A DNA stretch of 64,000 bases from Candidatus Pelagibacter sp. (lineage in GTDB: Bacteria; Pseudomonadota; Alphaproteobacteria; Pelagibacterales; Pelagibacteraceae). Both the position numbers and the translations under genes were made by a program. The notes under the pieces are model-generated. The model searched no databases. It saw only the letters and a program-made list of their open reading frames with translations, and had not been told where the DNA came from. Positions 14,582-24,177 of the stretch are shown here, in pieces (the first letter of the stretch is position 1; each line of letters opens with the position of its first letter). The DNA lies in the NCBI GenBank assembly GCA_028100865.1, contig JAOHJV010000001.1, positions 1-64,000 of the forward strand, given 5' to 3'.

Positions 14582-16673
14582 CAGCCAACAATAATAAAGC
14601 TACAATATTCGTAATCTTGATCATTGGGTTTACAGCAGGACCTGCAGTATCTTTATATGGATCACCCACGGTATCTCCAGTAACTGCAGCTTTATGAGCT
14701 TCAGAACCTTTACCTCCATGATTTCCATCTTCAATATACTTTTTAGCATTATCCCAAGCTCCACCACCTGCTGTCATTGAAACAGCAACGAATAATCCTG
14801 TAATAATAACACCTAACAACATGGCCCCAACAGCTGCTAAAGCAGCAACTTGGCCACCGATAGATAGAATTATGAAATATAAAACTATTGGTGATAGTAC
14901 TGGCAATAAAGATGGAATTATCATCTCTTTAATTGCTGCAACAGTTAATAGATCAACTAATTTAGCATAATCTGGTTTTTGTTTTCTCTTCATGATACCA
15001 GGAAATTTTTTAAATTGTCTTCTAACCTCAATAACTACTGCGCCACCAGCTCTTCCAACTGCTTGCATTCCCATTGAGCCAAACAGGTAAGGTAACATAC
15101 CACCAATTAATAAACCAACAACTACGTATGGATTAGATAAATCAAAAGTAACAACTATACCTTCTAATTTAGATCCAGTTACTTTAGAAAAGTGTTTTAT
15201 GTCCTCAACATATGCTGCAAATAAAACCAAAGCACCCAAACCGGCAGATCCAATAGCATAACCTTTAGTTACTGCTTTTGTTGTATTCCCTACTGCATCC
15301 AGTGCATCGGTTGTTTTTCTAACTTTTTTATCCATGTTAGACATTTCAGCTATACCACCAGCATTATCTGTAACTGGTCCGTAAGCATCAAGCGCAACAA
15401 CCATTCCGGCTAACGCAAGCATAGTTGTTACAGCAATTGCAATACCAAATAGTCCAGCAATTGCATTGGTAGCCAAAATTCCAGCAACAATAATTAAAGC
15501 AGGTATCGCAGTTGCTTCCATAGAAATAGCTAAACCTTGAATAACATTAGTGCCGTGTCCTGTTGTTGAAGATGCAGCAACAGATCTTACCGGTCTATAG
15601 TTAGTACCAGTATAGTATTCAGTGATCCAGATTAACAATCCAGTAATCACTAAACCAATTATTCCACAGAAATATAAACTCATTCCATTAAAATTTTTAC
15701 CATCAACATTATATTCAGTTGTAAAACCAATTACATGATCTGTTACTGGGTATAAAATTACAACTGATGTAATAGCAGATACAACAAAGCCTTTGTACAA
15801 AGCATTCATTACATTTTTATCATTACCAAGTTTAACAAAAAAAGTTCCTATAATTGAAGTTAGGATACAAGCTCCACCAATTGTTAGAGGATAAATCATC
15901 ATGCTCATATCACCTTGAAAGAAAATAGATGATAAAACCATAGTCGCTACAATTGTAACTGCATATGTTTCAAACAAATCTGCAGCCATACCAGCGCAAT
16001 CTCCGACATTATCACCAACATTATCTGCAATAACAGCAGGGTTTCTAGGATCATCTTCTGGAATGCCAGCTTCTACTTTTCCAACTAAGTCAGCACCAAC
16101 ATCAGCACCTTTAGTAAATATGCCGCCACCAAGTCTTGCAAAAATAGAAATCAAAGAAGCACCAAATCCTAAAGCAACTAGTGCATTAACTATTTCTCTT
16201 TCATCAACATTAAATTTTAATAAATAATAATAATAAACTGCAATAGACAATAAGGCTAATCCAGCAACTAACATACCAGTCACAGCACCTGATTTGAATG
16301 CAACAGATAGACCTTGAGCAAGACCTTTTCTAGAAGCTTCAGCAGTTCTAACGTTAGCCTCCACAGAAACTAACATTCCTACATAACCTGCAATACCTGA
16401 TAATGTAGCACCAACTAAATAGCCCAAACCAACTAAAGGACTAAATGCGATACTTACAATTACTAAAACAACTACACCAACAATAGCTATTGTTTTGTAT
16501 TGTCTAGCTAGGTACGCTTTTGCACCAATTTGGATAGCTGATGCAATATCTTGCATTTTTGCATTTCCAGTGCTTTGATTTAAAATATTTTTCCCAGTAA
16601 AAAATCCATAAACTATGGATAATAAACCAGCTCCGATTGTGTATAATAAAATACTCTCTACTGTTGCGCTCAT
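14568..16673 (-). CDS. hppA: Membrane-bound H+-translocating pyrophosphatase
   Basis: 701 residues with about 16 membrane helices. Hydrolyses pyrophosphate and pumps protons across the inner membrane. The substrate-binding core is clear: [20 protein letters not shown], then [18 protein letters not shown] (about residues 190-235), and the C-terminal DNAKKYIE and [19 protein letters not shown]. The K+-dependence site reads [10 protein letters not shown] with Lys466, the residue found in K+-independent H+-PPases, where K+-dependent forms have Ala. A 12-bp palindrome AACCTTAAGGTT just upstream (16677-16688) overlaps the SD-like AAGG. Convergent with bamE. Confidence 0.97.
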   Translation of the reverse strand: MSATVESILLYTIGAGLLSIVYGFFTGKNILNQSTGNAKMQDIASAIQIGAKAYLARQYKTIAIVGVVVLVIVSIAFSPLVGLGYLVGATLSGIAGYVGMLVSVEANVRTAEASRKGLAQGLSVAFKSGAVTGMLVAGLALLSIAVYYYYLLKFNVDEREIVNALVALGFGASLISIFARLGGGIFTKGADVGADLVGKVEAGIPEDDPRNPAVIADNVGDNVGDCAGMAADLFETYAVTIVATMVLSSIFFQGDMSMMIYPLTIGGACILTSIIGTFFVKLGNDKNVMNALYKGFVVSAITSVVILYPVTDHVIGFTTEYNVDGKNFNGMSLYFCGIIGLVITGLLIWITEYYTGTNYRPVRSVAASSTTGHGTNVIQGLAISMEATAIPALIIVAGILATNAIAGLFGIAIAVTTMLALAGMVVALDAYGPVTDNAGGIAEMSNMDKKVRKTTDALDAVGNTTKAVTKGYAIGSAGLGALVLFAAYVEDIKHFSKVTGSKLEGIVVTFDLSNPYVVVGLLIGGMLPYLFGSMGMQAVGRAGGAVVIEVRRQFKKFPGIMKRKQKPDYAKLVDLLTVAAIKEMIIPSLLPVLSPIVLYFIILSIGGQVAALAAVGAMLLGVIITGLFVAVSMTAGGGAWDNAKKYIEDGNHGGKGSEAHKAAVTGDTVGDPYKDTAGPAVNPMIKITNIVALLLLAVIAG

Positions 16674-16752
16674 AATAACCTTAAGGTTGTTGGTTGTTTA
16701 AATTTTAAGCCCGGACAATACAAAAAAAGCTAAAAAAGACAATAATTAACTT

Positions 16753-17712
16753 TTAGAATTGATGTTTATAACCTTGTTTTTTAATGAGTAAATGCTGACC
16801 TTTTTGATTAATTATAAGTGATTTTTTATTATTTAATCCAATTTTACCTATTTTCGATATTTTAATACCTAGATTCTTAGATGTGCTTGAAATGATTCTA
16901 GATTTATCAGCACTAGCTGTAAATAAAATCTGATAATCGTCACCATTAGATACAAAATCAGTTTTTTTAAAATTATTCTTTTTAAGATAATTAAGTAAAT
17001 TGTTAGATATTGGAATTTTTTCTTCTAAAATTTTGTATGATAATTTTTGTTTATTCATCATTTTTTTTAAATCATCAATTAAACCATCAGATATATCTAT
17101 TGATGAGTTAGCAAATTTTAATAATTTTTTAGTTAATTTTATTTGAATTTCAGGCTCAAAGTATTTCTTTATAAAATATTTTTTAAGTTTTTTTGTTGTT
17201 TTGATTTTATTTTGTAAAATTTGCAAACCAATATAACTATCACCTAGATTGCCAGTTACATATATATCATCATTAAGTTTTACTTTGTTTCTATAAACAA
17301 TATTTTTTGAATAACCAACTGATGTAATTGAAAAACTTAATTTATTTGAAAAAGTAGTGTCACCTCCACATAATAGAATTTTATATTTATTTTGTTCTTG
17401 TGTTAATGATTTTGAAATTTTAGATAAGTTCTTTTTTGTGAATGTTTTTTTGTCACCACTACCTGATATAAAGTAATATTTAGGAGAAACACCCTTGCAT
17501 ATTAAATCTGATATTGATGATCTCAAAATCTTCTTAATTACCAAATCAGGATTTTTAAAATCAATAAAATGAACTCCTTCATTGTAAGTATCAATTGAAA
17601 TAACTAGGGATTTTTTTTTATCAAAAAAAACATCATCATTTAAATCTAATGAAGCTTTATTTAATTTAGATAATTTTGAAAAATATTTCTTAATTAAATC
17701 AAATTCATGCAT
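16753..17712 (-). CDS. thiL: Thiamine-monophosphate kinase
   Basis: 319 residues. Phosphorylates thiamine monophosphate to the active diphosphate. AIR-synthase-type fold: HEFDLIKKYFSKLS at the N-terminus, a D-D-V/A loop (NDDVFF) and SIDTYNEGVHF for metal and ATP, KKILRSSISDLICKGVSPKYYF, LLCGGDTTFSN, SIDISDGLIDDL and SNGDDYQILFTA. All main motifs are present. It overlaps nusB by 8 bp, the common nusB-thiL order. No thiamine synthesis genes are in the window. Confidence 0.95.
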   Translation of the reverse strand: MHEFDLIKKYFSKLSKLNKASLDLNDDVFFDKKKSLVISIDTYNEGVHFIDFKNPDLVIKKILRSSISDLICKGVSPKYYFISGSGDKKTFTKKNLSKISKSLTQEQNKYKILLCGGDTTFSNKLSFSITSVGYSKNIVYRNKVKLNDDIYVTGNLGDSYIGLQILQNKIKTTKKLKKYFIKKYFEPEIQIKLTKKLLKFANSSIDISDGLIDDLKKMMNKQKLSYKILEEKIPISNNLLNYLKKNNFKKTDFVSNGDDYQILFTASADKSRIISSTSKNLGIKISKIGKIGLNNKKSLIINQKGQHLLIKKQGYKHQF

Positions 17713-18109
17713 TTGAAGTTCTTAACTTTTTTCCAACATTATCTAGTAAAGCATTTAAATATTTAGTTTGAGAATCTTCTAAGAAAAAATTAGATGAATT
17801 TAAGTATTCTTTTATTATAATATTAATAGATATATTTGGCTTATATAAAAATTCATAAGTAGCAGCTTTTAATATTGTTTGAAAAACTTTATCTAAATTA
17901 TCTAAAACAAAATCATCACCAAGTTTAGTATTTAATTCATCAAGAATAAGATCGTTACGTTCTATGGTGCCAAAAACAATGTCTTTAATAAATTTTTTGA
18001 ATCTATGTTTGGGAAAATCAATATCATTATCTTCGTTATAAAATTTGCCATATAATTTTTGAATTATAATTACTCTTGGATTATTTTTTGGGTTAAAATG
18101 AGTTTTCAT
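17705..18109 (-). CDS. nusB: Transcription antitermination protein NusB
   Basis: 134 residues, all helical. The region KKFIKDIVFGTIERNDLILDELN followed by LDKVFQTILKAATYEFLY and IIIKEYLNSSNFFLEDSQTKYLNALLDNV (about residues 90-125) is the NusB pattern. It acts with NusE in rRNA antitermination. The N-terminal part is short and divergent relative to E. coli. Gene order ribH-nusB-thiL with 4- and 8-bp overlaps is the conserved arrangement and supports the call. Confidence 0.88.
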   Translation of the reverse strand: MKTHFNPKNNPRVIIIQKLYGKFYNEDNDIDFPKHRFKKFIKDIVFGTIERNDLILDELNTKLGDDFVLDNLDKVFQTILKAATYEFLYKPNISINIIIKEYLNSSNFFLEDSQTKYLNALLDNVGKKLRTSNA

Positions 18110-18495
18110 TTTTGCGATAAAACTGAGTTTACAGCATCAGCAGCTTCTGCACCTTTTTTTCTTCGAATTTTTGCTTGTTTCATATTCAAACAAGTAATTA
18201 TTCCATTACCAATAGGTTTTTTATTAATGACTGATAAATCCATAATCGCATTCGTAGAAGCTTGGGATATAAAATCAAAATGTGGTGTTTGACCCTTTAT
18301 AACACAACCAAGAGCTAAAAAAGCATCATATCTTTTAATATTTATTGATATTGTAACTGGTATTTCAAAAACACCTGGAACTTTGATAATTTTAACTGTG
18401 TTAGATTTTGGGATCAATTTTAAAGCACTATCAAGAAGACCTTTAGCAATGTCCTTATAATAATCTGCTACAACTATTAGGTATTTTTTTTTCAT
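18106..18495 (-). CDS. ribH: 6,7-dimethyl-8-ribityllumazine synthase
   Basis: 129 residues. Condenses the ribityl-aminouracil with the four-carbon product of RibB to lumazine. Motifs: VKIIKVPGVFEIPVTI, the central FLALGCVIKGQTPHFDFIS (GxVIxGxTxHF with catalytic His) and IGNGIITC. It is short at the N-terminus compared with the 150-residue family average but the core is complete. It sits between ribBX and nusB with 1- and 4-bp overlaps. Confidence 0.96.
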   Translation of the reverse strand: MKKKYLIVVADYYKDIAKGLLDSALKLIPKSNTVKIIKVPGVFEIPVTISINIKRYDAFLALGCVIKGQTPHFDFISQASTNAIMDLSVINKKPIGNGIITCLNMKQAKIRRKKGAEAADAVNSVLSQK

Positions 18496-19595
18496 TAAAT
18501 AATTTCTTGTTTAGTAATTCTTATACCATAACCATCTAAACCTATAACTTTTTTAGGAGATTTTGTGATTAATGTCATATTTTTAATTTTTAAATCTTTA
18601 ATAATTTGAGCTCCAATACCATAATTTCTAATTAGTTTATCTTTCCCTTTTTTATAAAAGTCTTTATTTTTATAGTCTTTAAGAGTTTGAGTAACTGATC
18701 TAAGATTTGTATCTTTTATAAAAACTAAAACACAATTATTAAATTTTTTAAAATAGTTAAGAGTTTTATTAAAAGAATTAGGTAGCTGTTGATTCATTAA
18801 ATAATTTTGCACTACATTTGAAGAAATTACTCTAACTCTAGGAGTAATCCTTCTTTTTATAGTTCCTTTAATTAGAGCAAAATGCTCAGATCCATCAAGA
18901 AGATTTTCATAAATTCTAATTTTATATTTTTGATTTTTTACTTCAATATAACTTTGTTTCTTTAATTTAATTAATTTCTCTTTTTTTAATCGATAAGCTA
19001 TCAAATCTTCAATCTTACCAATTTTAAGTTTATGTTTTTTTGCAAAATTAAATAGGTCTTGACCTTTAGCCATCGTCCCGTCTTCATTCATAATTTCACA
19101 AATTACCGCTGAATTATTTTTTTTAGCTAATTTAGATATATCTACTGACGCTTCTGTGTGACCAGCTCTTACCAAAACACCACCATCTTTTGCAATTATT
19201 GGAAATACATGACCAGGTGAAACAATATCTTTTTTTTTAACATTTTTTTTTGATGCGATGCTGATAGTTTTTGCTCTATCTTTTGCAGAAATTCCAGTAG
19301 TAATCCCTTTTTTGGCTTCAATAGATACTGTAAAAGCAGTTTTATTTCGTGATTGATTGTTTGATGACATCAAAGTTAAATTTAATCTTCTAGCCTGAAC
19401 AGAATCTAGTGCTAAACAAATTAGGCCACGACCATACTTTGCCATAAAATTAATATTTTTAGCATTAGAGTTAGATGTTGAGATTATCAGATCTCCCTCG
19501 TTTTCTCTTTTTTCATCATCAACAAGAATAAACATGCCACCCTTCTTGGCTACATTGATTATACTTTCAATTGATGCAAAATTATTTTTTGGCAT
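18495..19595 (-). CDS. ribB: 3,4-dihydroxy-2-butanone-4-phosphate synthase with degenerate GTP cyclohydrolase II domain (RibBX-type)
   Basis: 366 residues. The RibB half (about 1-205) is intact: ILVDDEKRENEGDLI (acidic metal loop), GRGLICLAL, SPGHVFPIIAKDGGVLVRAGHTEASVD and AVICEIMNEDGTMAK. The C-terminal half aligns in place with RibA but lacks its key parts. There is no zinc-binding C-x10-C-x-C set and no GHEGRGIG segment, only weak resemblance at NYGIGAQIIKDL. GTP cyclohydrolase II activity is therefore unlikely. Such RibB proteins with a decayed RibA half are known as RibBX in proteobacteria. A separate ribA must exist elsewhere if the cell makes riboflavin. Confidence 0.9.
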   Translation of the reverse strand: MPKNNFASIESIINVAKKGGMFILVDDEKRENEGDLIISTSNSNAKNINFMAKYGRGLICLALDSVQARRLNLTLMSSNNQSRNKTAFTVSIEAKKGITTGISAKDRAKTISIASKKNVKKKDIVSPGHVFPIIAKDGGVLVRAGHTEASVDISKLAKKNNSAVICEIMNEDGTMAKGQDLFNFAKKHKLKIGKIEDLIAYRLKKEKLIKLKKQSYIEVKNQKYKIRIYENLLDGSEHFALIKGTIKRRITPRVRVISSNVVQNYLMNQQLPNSFNKTLNYFKKFNNCVLVFIKDTNLRSVTQTLKDYKNKDFYKKGKDKLIRNYGIGAQIIKDLKIKNMTLITKSPKKVIGLDGYGIRITKQEII

Positions 19596-20175
19596 TAAAA
19601 AAATTTCTAACGTATTTAGATAAGATATCTATCTCTATATTAACAAGGTCTTTTTTTTTAATAGTAGAGAGATTTGTTTTATTGAAGGTATGAGGAATTA
19701 CCCATATCTGAAAACCTTTTTTTGAAACTTTTGATATTGTTAGAGAAATACCATTGATACATATTGATGCTTTTTCAATTAAGTTTTTTCGCTCTTTGAT
19801 TGGAACATCAAATTCAAATAAATAAGACTTATCAACCTTCTTTATATTAGCTACCTTAGCAATAGTATCAACGTGACCCTGGCATATATGGCCTGAAATT
19901 TTAGTTCCATATTTTAAAGGCAATTCAAGATTTATAACATCTTTAGTTTTTAAATATTGAAATTTTGATCTAATCAAAGTTTCTTTAGAAAGATAAAATT
20001 CCATTAGTTTTGATTTAAATGAAATTAAAGTGAGACATACTCCGTCACAAGCTACTGACAAACCCATATCTTTTTTTGACACTTTAAGATTGCTCTTTAC
20101 AAATATATTTAGCCCTTTTGGTCTTTTAATAACCTTTGTAACAATGCCCTGATTATATATAATTCCATTAAACAT
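19582..20175 (-). CDS. ribE: Riboflavin synthase, alpha subunit
   Basis: 197 residues. Dismutates two lumazines to riboflavin. It shows the two tandem lumazine-binding barrels: the first starts MFNGIIYNQGIVTKV with SVACDGVCLTLIS, the second starts GHICQGHVDTIAKV with SICINGISLTISKV. The internal duplication and length match the family. It overlaps ribBX by 14 bp and follows ribD by 1 bp, so the rib genes form one tight operon ribD-ribE-ribBX-ribH. Confidence 0.96.
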   Translation of the reverse strand: MFNGIIYNQGIVTKVIKRPKGLNIFVKSNLKVSKKDMGLSVACDGVCLTLISFKSKLMEFYLSKETLIRSKFQYLKTKDVINLELPLKYGTKISGHICQGHVDTIAKVANIKKVDKSYLFEFDVPIKERKNLIEKASICINGISLTISKVSKKGFQIWVIPHTFNKTNLSTIKKKDLVNIEIDILSKYVRNFFNAKK

Positions 20176-20176
20176 A

Positions 20177-21283
20177 TTAGTTTTTATACAATGTTATTTT
20201 ATCTTTGCCTAAATATAGGTTCAAATTATACTTATATTTATAATTTTTCTTTAATACATCTAAACTATTAAATTTCAAATACTCTGTTTCTTTAGAAATG
20301 TTTTTAGGGCTTTTATATAAATAAAATCTATTAAAAATTTTATTTTTTAAAAGATGACTAGTTAAACTATCCCCTCCTTCAATTAGTAAATTTCTGCAAT
20401 TATGTGCATATAATTTTTTTAATATAGCTTTAATATCAAACTTACCTTGTTGATTTACCTTAGATTTAATTAATTGAATCTTTTTATTCTTAAATTCTAA
20501 AATCTTAGATTTTTTAGCTTGGTTATAAAAAATTAGAGTATTATTTTTATTTGCAGTTTTTATTACATAGTTATTAATTTTAGTCTGAAGTTTGTTATCT
20601 AAAATAACTCTCTTAGGTGAGAAATTACTAAAACCTTTAATTCTACAGTTTAATTTTGAGTTATCATTATTTAAAGTTTTGTATGTAACCATTAATGTAT
20701 CATTTTTGTATCTTAATAAATGTGTAAATTTATCAGAATGAATATTTGTAATTTTTTTATTCAATTTGCTGTAAATAAGGTTATTTTTTGAAACAGCAAT
20801 TTTTCCTGTAACGAAAGGTAATTGATTTTTCCTATTAAAAAAATAAGTTGAATAAAAATTATTAATTTTATTTTCAAGAAGACCTTTTTTAACTTTAATA
20901 TTTTTTGAATTTAAAATTTTTAAACTTTTATTTCTTACTCTTTTATCAATATCTGCAACAGAATATATTACTTCTGAGATTTTAGATTTAATTATTATAT
21001 TTGTACAAGGTGGTGTTAAACCATGATGACAACAAGGTTCCAAAGTAACATACATCTTTGAACCATCTAAATCATCTATACAATTTTTTATTGCGTTAAA
21101 TTCTGCATGTGGTCTTCCATCAAATGACGTTTGACCAATAGAAATTATTTTATCATTTTTAACTATTACACAACCTACAGATGGATTAGATCCAGTAAGT
21201 CCTTGACGAGAGTTAGCCAGCATTAGGGCTATCTCCATATAAAATTTATCTTTTAATGAAAATTTATCTTTTTTTGTAGACAT
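20177..21283 (-). CDS. ribD: Bifunctional pyrimidine deaminase/reductase RibD
   Basis: About 368 residues from the ATG at 21283. Deaminates and then reduces the pyrimidine intermediate of riboflavin synthesis. The deaminase domain (residues 1-145) has [16 protein letters not shown], the zinc motif HAEFNAI and [14 protein letters not shown]. The reductase half keeps [11 protein letters not shown] and [14 protein letters not shown] but is divergent and lysine-rich. The frame is open further upstream to 21361, but that would overlap nrdR by nearly 100 bp and add residues unlike the family; the internal ATG gives a 20-bp overlap and a usual N-terminus. Confidence 0.93.
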   Translation of the reverse strand: MSTKKDKFSLKDKFYMEIALMLANSRQGLTGSNPSVGCVIVKNDKIISIGQTSFDGRPHAEFNAIKNCIDDLDGSKMYVTLEPCCHHGLTPPCTNIIIKSKISEVIYSVADIDKRVRNKSLKILNSKNIKVKKGLLENKINNFYSTYFFNRKNQLPFVTGKIAVSKNNLIYSKLNKKITNIHSDKFTHLLRYKNDTLMVTYKTLNNDNSKLNCRIKGFSNFSPKRVILDNKLQTKINNYVIKTANKNNTLIFYNQAKKSKILEFKNKKIQLIKSKVNQQGKFDIKAILKKLYAHNCRNLLIEGGDSLTSHLLKNKIFNRFYLYKSPKNISKETEYLKFNSLDVLKKNYKYKYNLNLYLGKDKITLYKN

Positions 21284-21722
21284 CAAGTTTGTCCACGAAT
21301 TGCACAAAATCTTTTTCTTCTCTAAAGTTTCTATAAACAGATGCAAATCGGACGTATGCAACTGGGTCTAATTCTTTTAGACCCTCCATTACCATGGTCC
21401 CAATTGTATTTGTTGAAATTTCACTTTGACCTAATTCTTCTAATGCTCTTGAAATTTTACTTATAAATTTTTCAACAGTTTCTGTATCTATTGGTCTTTT
21501 CTTAAGAGCTATATAGATTGATTTAGCCAATTTATCTCTATCAAAAGTTGATTTTCTTCCATTCTTTTTTACGACCATTATTTCTCTAAACTGAACTCTT
21601 TCGAATGTTGTAAAACGTGCACCACAGACACACAATCTTCTTCGTCTTATAGCAGTACCATCTTCAGTAGGTCTTGAGTCGACAACAGATGTCTCCCCTT
21701 TTTTACATATTGAACAAATCAT
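21264..21722 (-). CDS. nrdR: Transcriptional repressor NrdR
   Basis: 152 residues. Zinc-ribbon and ATP-cone repressor of ribonucleotide reductase genes. The zinc ribbon is [18 protein letters not shown] with a second C-x-C ([15 protein letters not shown]). The ATP-cone domain follows from [16 protein letters not shown] to about residue 140. All NrdR features are present. The glyA-nrdR-ribD order is conserved in alphaproteobacteria; gap to glyA is 3 bp. Its nrd targets are not in the window. Confidence 0.97.
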   Translation of the reverse strand: MICSICKKGETSVVDSRPTEDGTAIRRRRLCVCGARFTTFERVQFREIMVVKKNGRKSTFDRDKLAKSIYIALKKRPIDTETVEKFISKISRALEELGQSEISTNTIGTMVMEGLKELDPVAYVRFASVYRNFREEKDFVQFVDKLDVYKKR

Positions 21723-21725
21723 CTA

Positions 21726-23033
21726 TTATAAATTCTTATATATAGGAAATGATGAAGTTAAAGAAATAACTTCATTTCTGACTTCATTTTCAACTTTGCT
21801 ATTATCATCTGGATTTTCTGAAAGACCTTTTATTACTTTAGTTATAAGTTCCCCCACTTTTTGACATTCATTAAGACCAAAACCTCTTGTAGTTATAGCT
21901 TGTGTTCCAAGTCTAATGCCAGAAGTTATCATTGGTTTTTCAGTATCAAAAGGAATACCATTTTTATTACATGTTATATTTGCTCTGGATAAACTTTCTG
22001 CTGCAAGATTACCTTTAACTTTGTATGGTCTTAGATCTACTAACATTAAATGTGTATCCGTTCCGTCTGAATAAATTTTAAAACCATTATTCTTTAAAGT
22101 TTCAGCTAGAATTTTTGCATTAGCTAGAACAGATTTAATATACTCTTTGAATTCAGGTTGAAGTGCTTCTAAAAATCCAGCAGCTTTAGCTGCGATAACG
22201 TGCATTAATGGTCCGCCTTGATAACCTGGAAATACTGCTGTATTAAATTTTTTAGCTAAATCTTCGTGATTAGTTAAAATAATTCCACCCCTTGCACTTC
22301 TGAAAACTTTATGAGTTGTAGAAGTTACAACATGGGCGTAGTCACATGGGTTTGGGTATCCTTTTCCAGCAACTAGACCAGAAAAATGTGCCATATCAAC
22401 CATTAGGTATGCACCAACTTTATCTGCTATTTCTCTAAATCTTTTAAAATCAATAACTCTTGAATAAGCACTACCACCACAAATTATTAATTTTGGTTTA
22501 TTTTCTAGAGCAAGTTTTTCTACGTTATCGTAATCAATAAGTTCTGACTCTTTATCTACATCGTACCCTATTGGATTAAACCATTTGCCTGACATTGAGA
22601 TTTTTAATCCATGGGTAATGTGACCACCAGAATTTAAACTCATTCCCATAAATGTGTCTCCTGGATTTAATAAAGCTAAAAAAACTGCTCCATTTGCTTG
22701 TGCACCTGAATGTGGTTGAGCGTTAGCAAATTTACAATTAAATAATTCTTTTAATCTATCAATAGCCAAATTTTCAGCTACATCAACATGTTCACATCCA
22801 TTATAATATCTTTTACCAGGATATCCTTCTGCATATTTGTTAGTTAAAACTGAACCTTGAGCTTCTAATACAGCTTGTGAAACAATATTTTCAGATGCTA
22901 TCAACTCTATATGCTGTTGTTGTCTTAATAGTTCATCTTGAATTGCTTTGTATAGTGCAGGATCTTTTTTAGATAAACTATCTTCAAAAAAACTTTTATA
23001 ATTGTCATTTAAATAATTTTTTTCACTAGACAT
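21726..23033 (-). CDS. glyA: Serine hydroxymethyltransferase
   Basis: 435 residues. PLP enzyme interconverting serine and glycine with tetrahydrofolate one-carbon units. Landmarks: [41 protein letters not shown] (pieces of about residues 63-85), [23 protein letters not shown], the PLP lysine in [15 protein letters not shown] and [17 protein letters not shown]. It fits the cell's strong glycine and one-carbon metabolism, alongside soxBDAG in this window. No glycine riboswitch was seen before it; the gap to rpiB is 2 bp. Confidence 0.98.
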   Translation of the reverse strand: MSSEKNYLNDNYKSFFEDSLSKKDPALYKAIQDELLRQQQHIELIASENIVSQAVLEAQGSVLTNKYAEGYPGKRYYNGCEHVDVAENLAIDRLKELFNCKFANAQPHSGAQANGAVFLALLNPGDTFMGMSLNSGGHITHGLKISMSGKWFNPIGYDVDKESELIDYDNVEKLALENKPKLIICGGSAYSRVIDFKRFREIADKVGAYLMVDMAHFSGLVAGKGYPNPCDYAHVVTSTTHKVFRSARGGIILTNHEDLAKKFNTAVFPGYQGGPLMHVIAAKAAGFLEALQPEFKEYIKSVLANAKILAETLKNNGFKIYSDGTDTHLMLVDLRPYKVKGNLAAESLSRANITCNKNGIPFDTEKPMITSGIRLGTQAITTRGFGLNECQKVGELITKVIKGLSENPDDNSKVENEVRNEVISLTSSFPIYKNL

Positions 23034-23035
23034 AA

Positions 23036-23461
23036 TTAAATCTTTTTAATTCTTTTTGAATGTCTGCCACCTTCAAATTTTGTATCTAAAAAAACACCCA
23101 CACAACTTAAGGCATTTTTTTTGGTTAATAGCCTAGATCCTAATGTAATGATGTTTGCATCGTTATGCAATCTTGATAATTTGGTAGATTTTAAGTTAAA
23201 ACATTGAGCTGCACGTATATTATTATGTCTATTTGCCGCAATATTCATTCCCATACCAGATCCACAAACTAAAATACCAATATTATTTTTATTTAACTTA
23301 ACTTTTCTAGCAACTTTATGAGCAAAATCTGGATAATCTACTCTACTGTCATTGTAAGGACCCATGTCTGTAAATGATAATTTTTTATTAGATAAATAAG
23401 ATTTTATAGCTTCTTTTAATTTAAAACCAGCGTGGTCAGATGAAATAAATATTTTTTTCAA
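23036..23461 (-). CDS. rpiB: Ribose-5-phosphate isomerase B (TTG start)
   Basis: 141 residues when started at the TTG at 23461, which yields the family's usual N-terminus [19 protein letters not shown]. An ATG start far upstream (23596) would bury 45 residues in the preceding gene and give sequence unlike RpiB, so TTG is chosen. Motifs: [32 protein letters not shown] with the catalytic cysteine, and [19 protein letters not shown]. Interconverts ribose-5-P and ribulose-5-P. The start lies 1 bp after the preceding stop codon. Confidence 0.94.
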   Translation of the reverse strand: MKKIFISSDHAGFKLKEAIKSYLSNKKLSFTDMGPYNDSRVDYPDFAHKVARKVKLNKNNIGILVCGSGMGMNIAANRHNNIRAAQCFNLKSTKLSRLHNDANIITLGSRLLTKKNALSCVGVFLDTKFEGGRHSKRIKKI

Positions 23462-23462
23462 A

Positions 23463-24104
23463 TTAGTTAAATTTATAATCCAGAACACAAGCAACAAGAT
23501 GAATTCTATTTTCTTCTCCACCATTAAATGCATTATGATATTTAGTGTTATTAGTGACCCAAACTGATCCATCAGCAGGCATATGTTTTGCAACATTATC
23601 TATAACCATTAAACACCCTGGATTACTAATTATTGGTATATGTAATCTTGGCTCAGGATCTCTATGCCAACTTAATGTTGATCTTGGTTCTTTTAGTAAA
23701 ATTCTAACACGACCCAATTTATATTTTGAAGACAATACATCATAAACTTCTTTAAAATATGTGTTTTCATAATCTTTAATAAATTCTGAATATGCAGACT
23801 CGTCAACTTCAATATCTCTTGAAACTTCTTTTCCTGACTTATCAGGCTTAGTCCAATACACGCCTCTGGCTTTATTTCCCTTTATAGAGTCTGGATCACC
23901 AGGTATTTGAGTTAAAGAAATGGCTCCAAAATGTGTTACACCACCACCATCATCAAATTTTTTTGTTTGAACAATTTGATTGTACGCTTCTTGTAATTTT
24001 GAAATTTCAAACTTGATGTTTTGTTTTTGAAAATCGCTAAAATCTAAAAGCTTATTTTCTTTTTTTATATTTAAGTCTACAACTTTTGTGTTATCTATGC
24101 TCAT
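23463..24104 (-). CDS. Aspartyl/asparaginyl beta-hydroxylase-like protein
   Basis: 213 residues. The C-terminal half resembles the Asp/Asn beta-hydroxylase family, 2-oxoglutarate/iron dioxygenases of the cupin fold: TLSWHRDPEPRLHIPI carries a likely H-x-D metal pair, followed by VWVTNNTKYHNAFNGG and NRIHLVACV with the distal His and Arg. The N-terminal 60 residues are of unknown role. The substrate in bacteria is generally unknown. It has its own probable promoter and is divergent from hemB; rpiB follows 1 bp after. Confidence 0.75.
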   Translation of the reverse strand: MSIDNTKVVDLNIKKENKLLDFSDFQKQNIKFEISKLQEAYNQIVQTKKFDDGGGVTHFGAISLTQIPGDPDSIKGNKARGVYWTKPDKSGKEVSRDIEVDESAYSEFIKDYENTYFKEVYDVLSSKYKLGRVRILLKEPRSTLSWHRDPEPRLHIPIISNPGCLMVIDNVAKHMPADGSVWVTNNTKYHNAFNGGEENRIHLVACVLDYKFN

Positions 24105-24114
24105 CGAGATTGTT

Positions 24115-24145
24115 TTGTACTTATTTTAATATATATTTGTATAAT
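24115..24145 (+). promoter_or_regulatory. Candidate promoter of hemB
   Basis: TTGTAC (24115-24120), 19-bp spacer, and a perfect TATAAT (24140-24145), 32 bp before the hemB ATG. The spacer is long and the -35 is weak, so only the -10 is persuasive. Confidence 0.4.
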
Positions 24146-24156
24146 ACATTTGTCGC
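24128..24156 (-). promoter_or_regulatory. Candidate promoter of the hydroxylase-rpiB-glyA run
   Basis: On the minus strand GCGACA (24151-24156), exactly 17 bp, TATATT (24128-24133). It interleaves with the hemB promoter, so the two divergent promoters share one 73-bp gap. Confidence 0.42.
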
Positions 24157-24177
24157 ATTAATAAAATGATTTAAAAC

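Noticed and set aside
18495..19595. Bifunctional RibBA including active GTP cyclohydrolase II
   Set aside because: The zinc cysteines and GHEGRGIG element of RibA are absent from the C-terminal half.
21726..23461. Glycine riboswitch before glyA
   Set aside because: The gap between rpiB and glyA is 2 bp and there is no room for one; nothing similar was seen in front of the operon.
23036..23596. Long form of rpiB starting at an ATG in the preceding gene
   Set aside because: The extra 45 residues are not RpiB-like and overlap the hydroxylase gene; the TTG at 23461 gives the canonical N-terminus.
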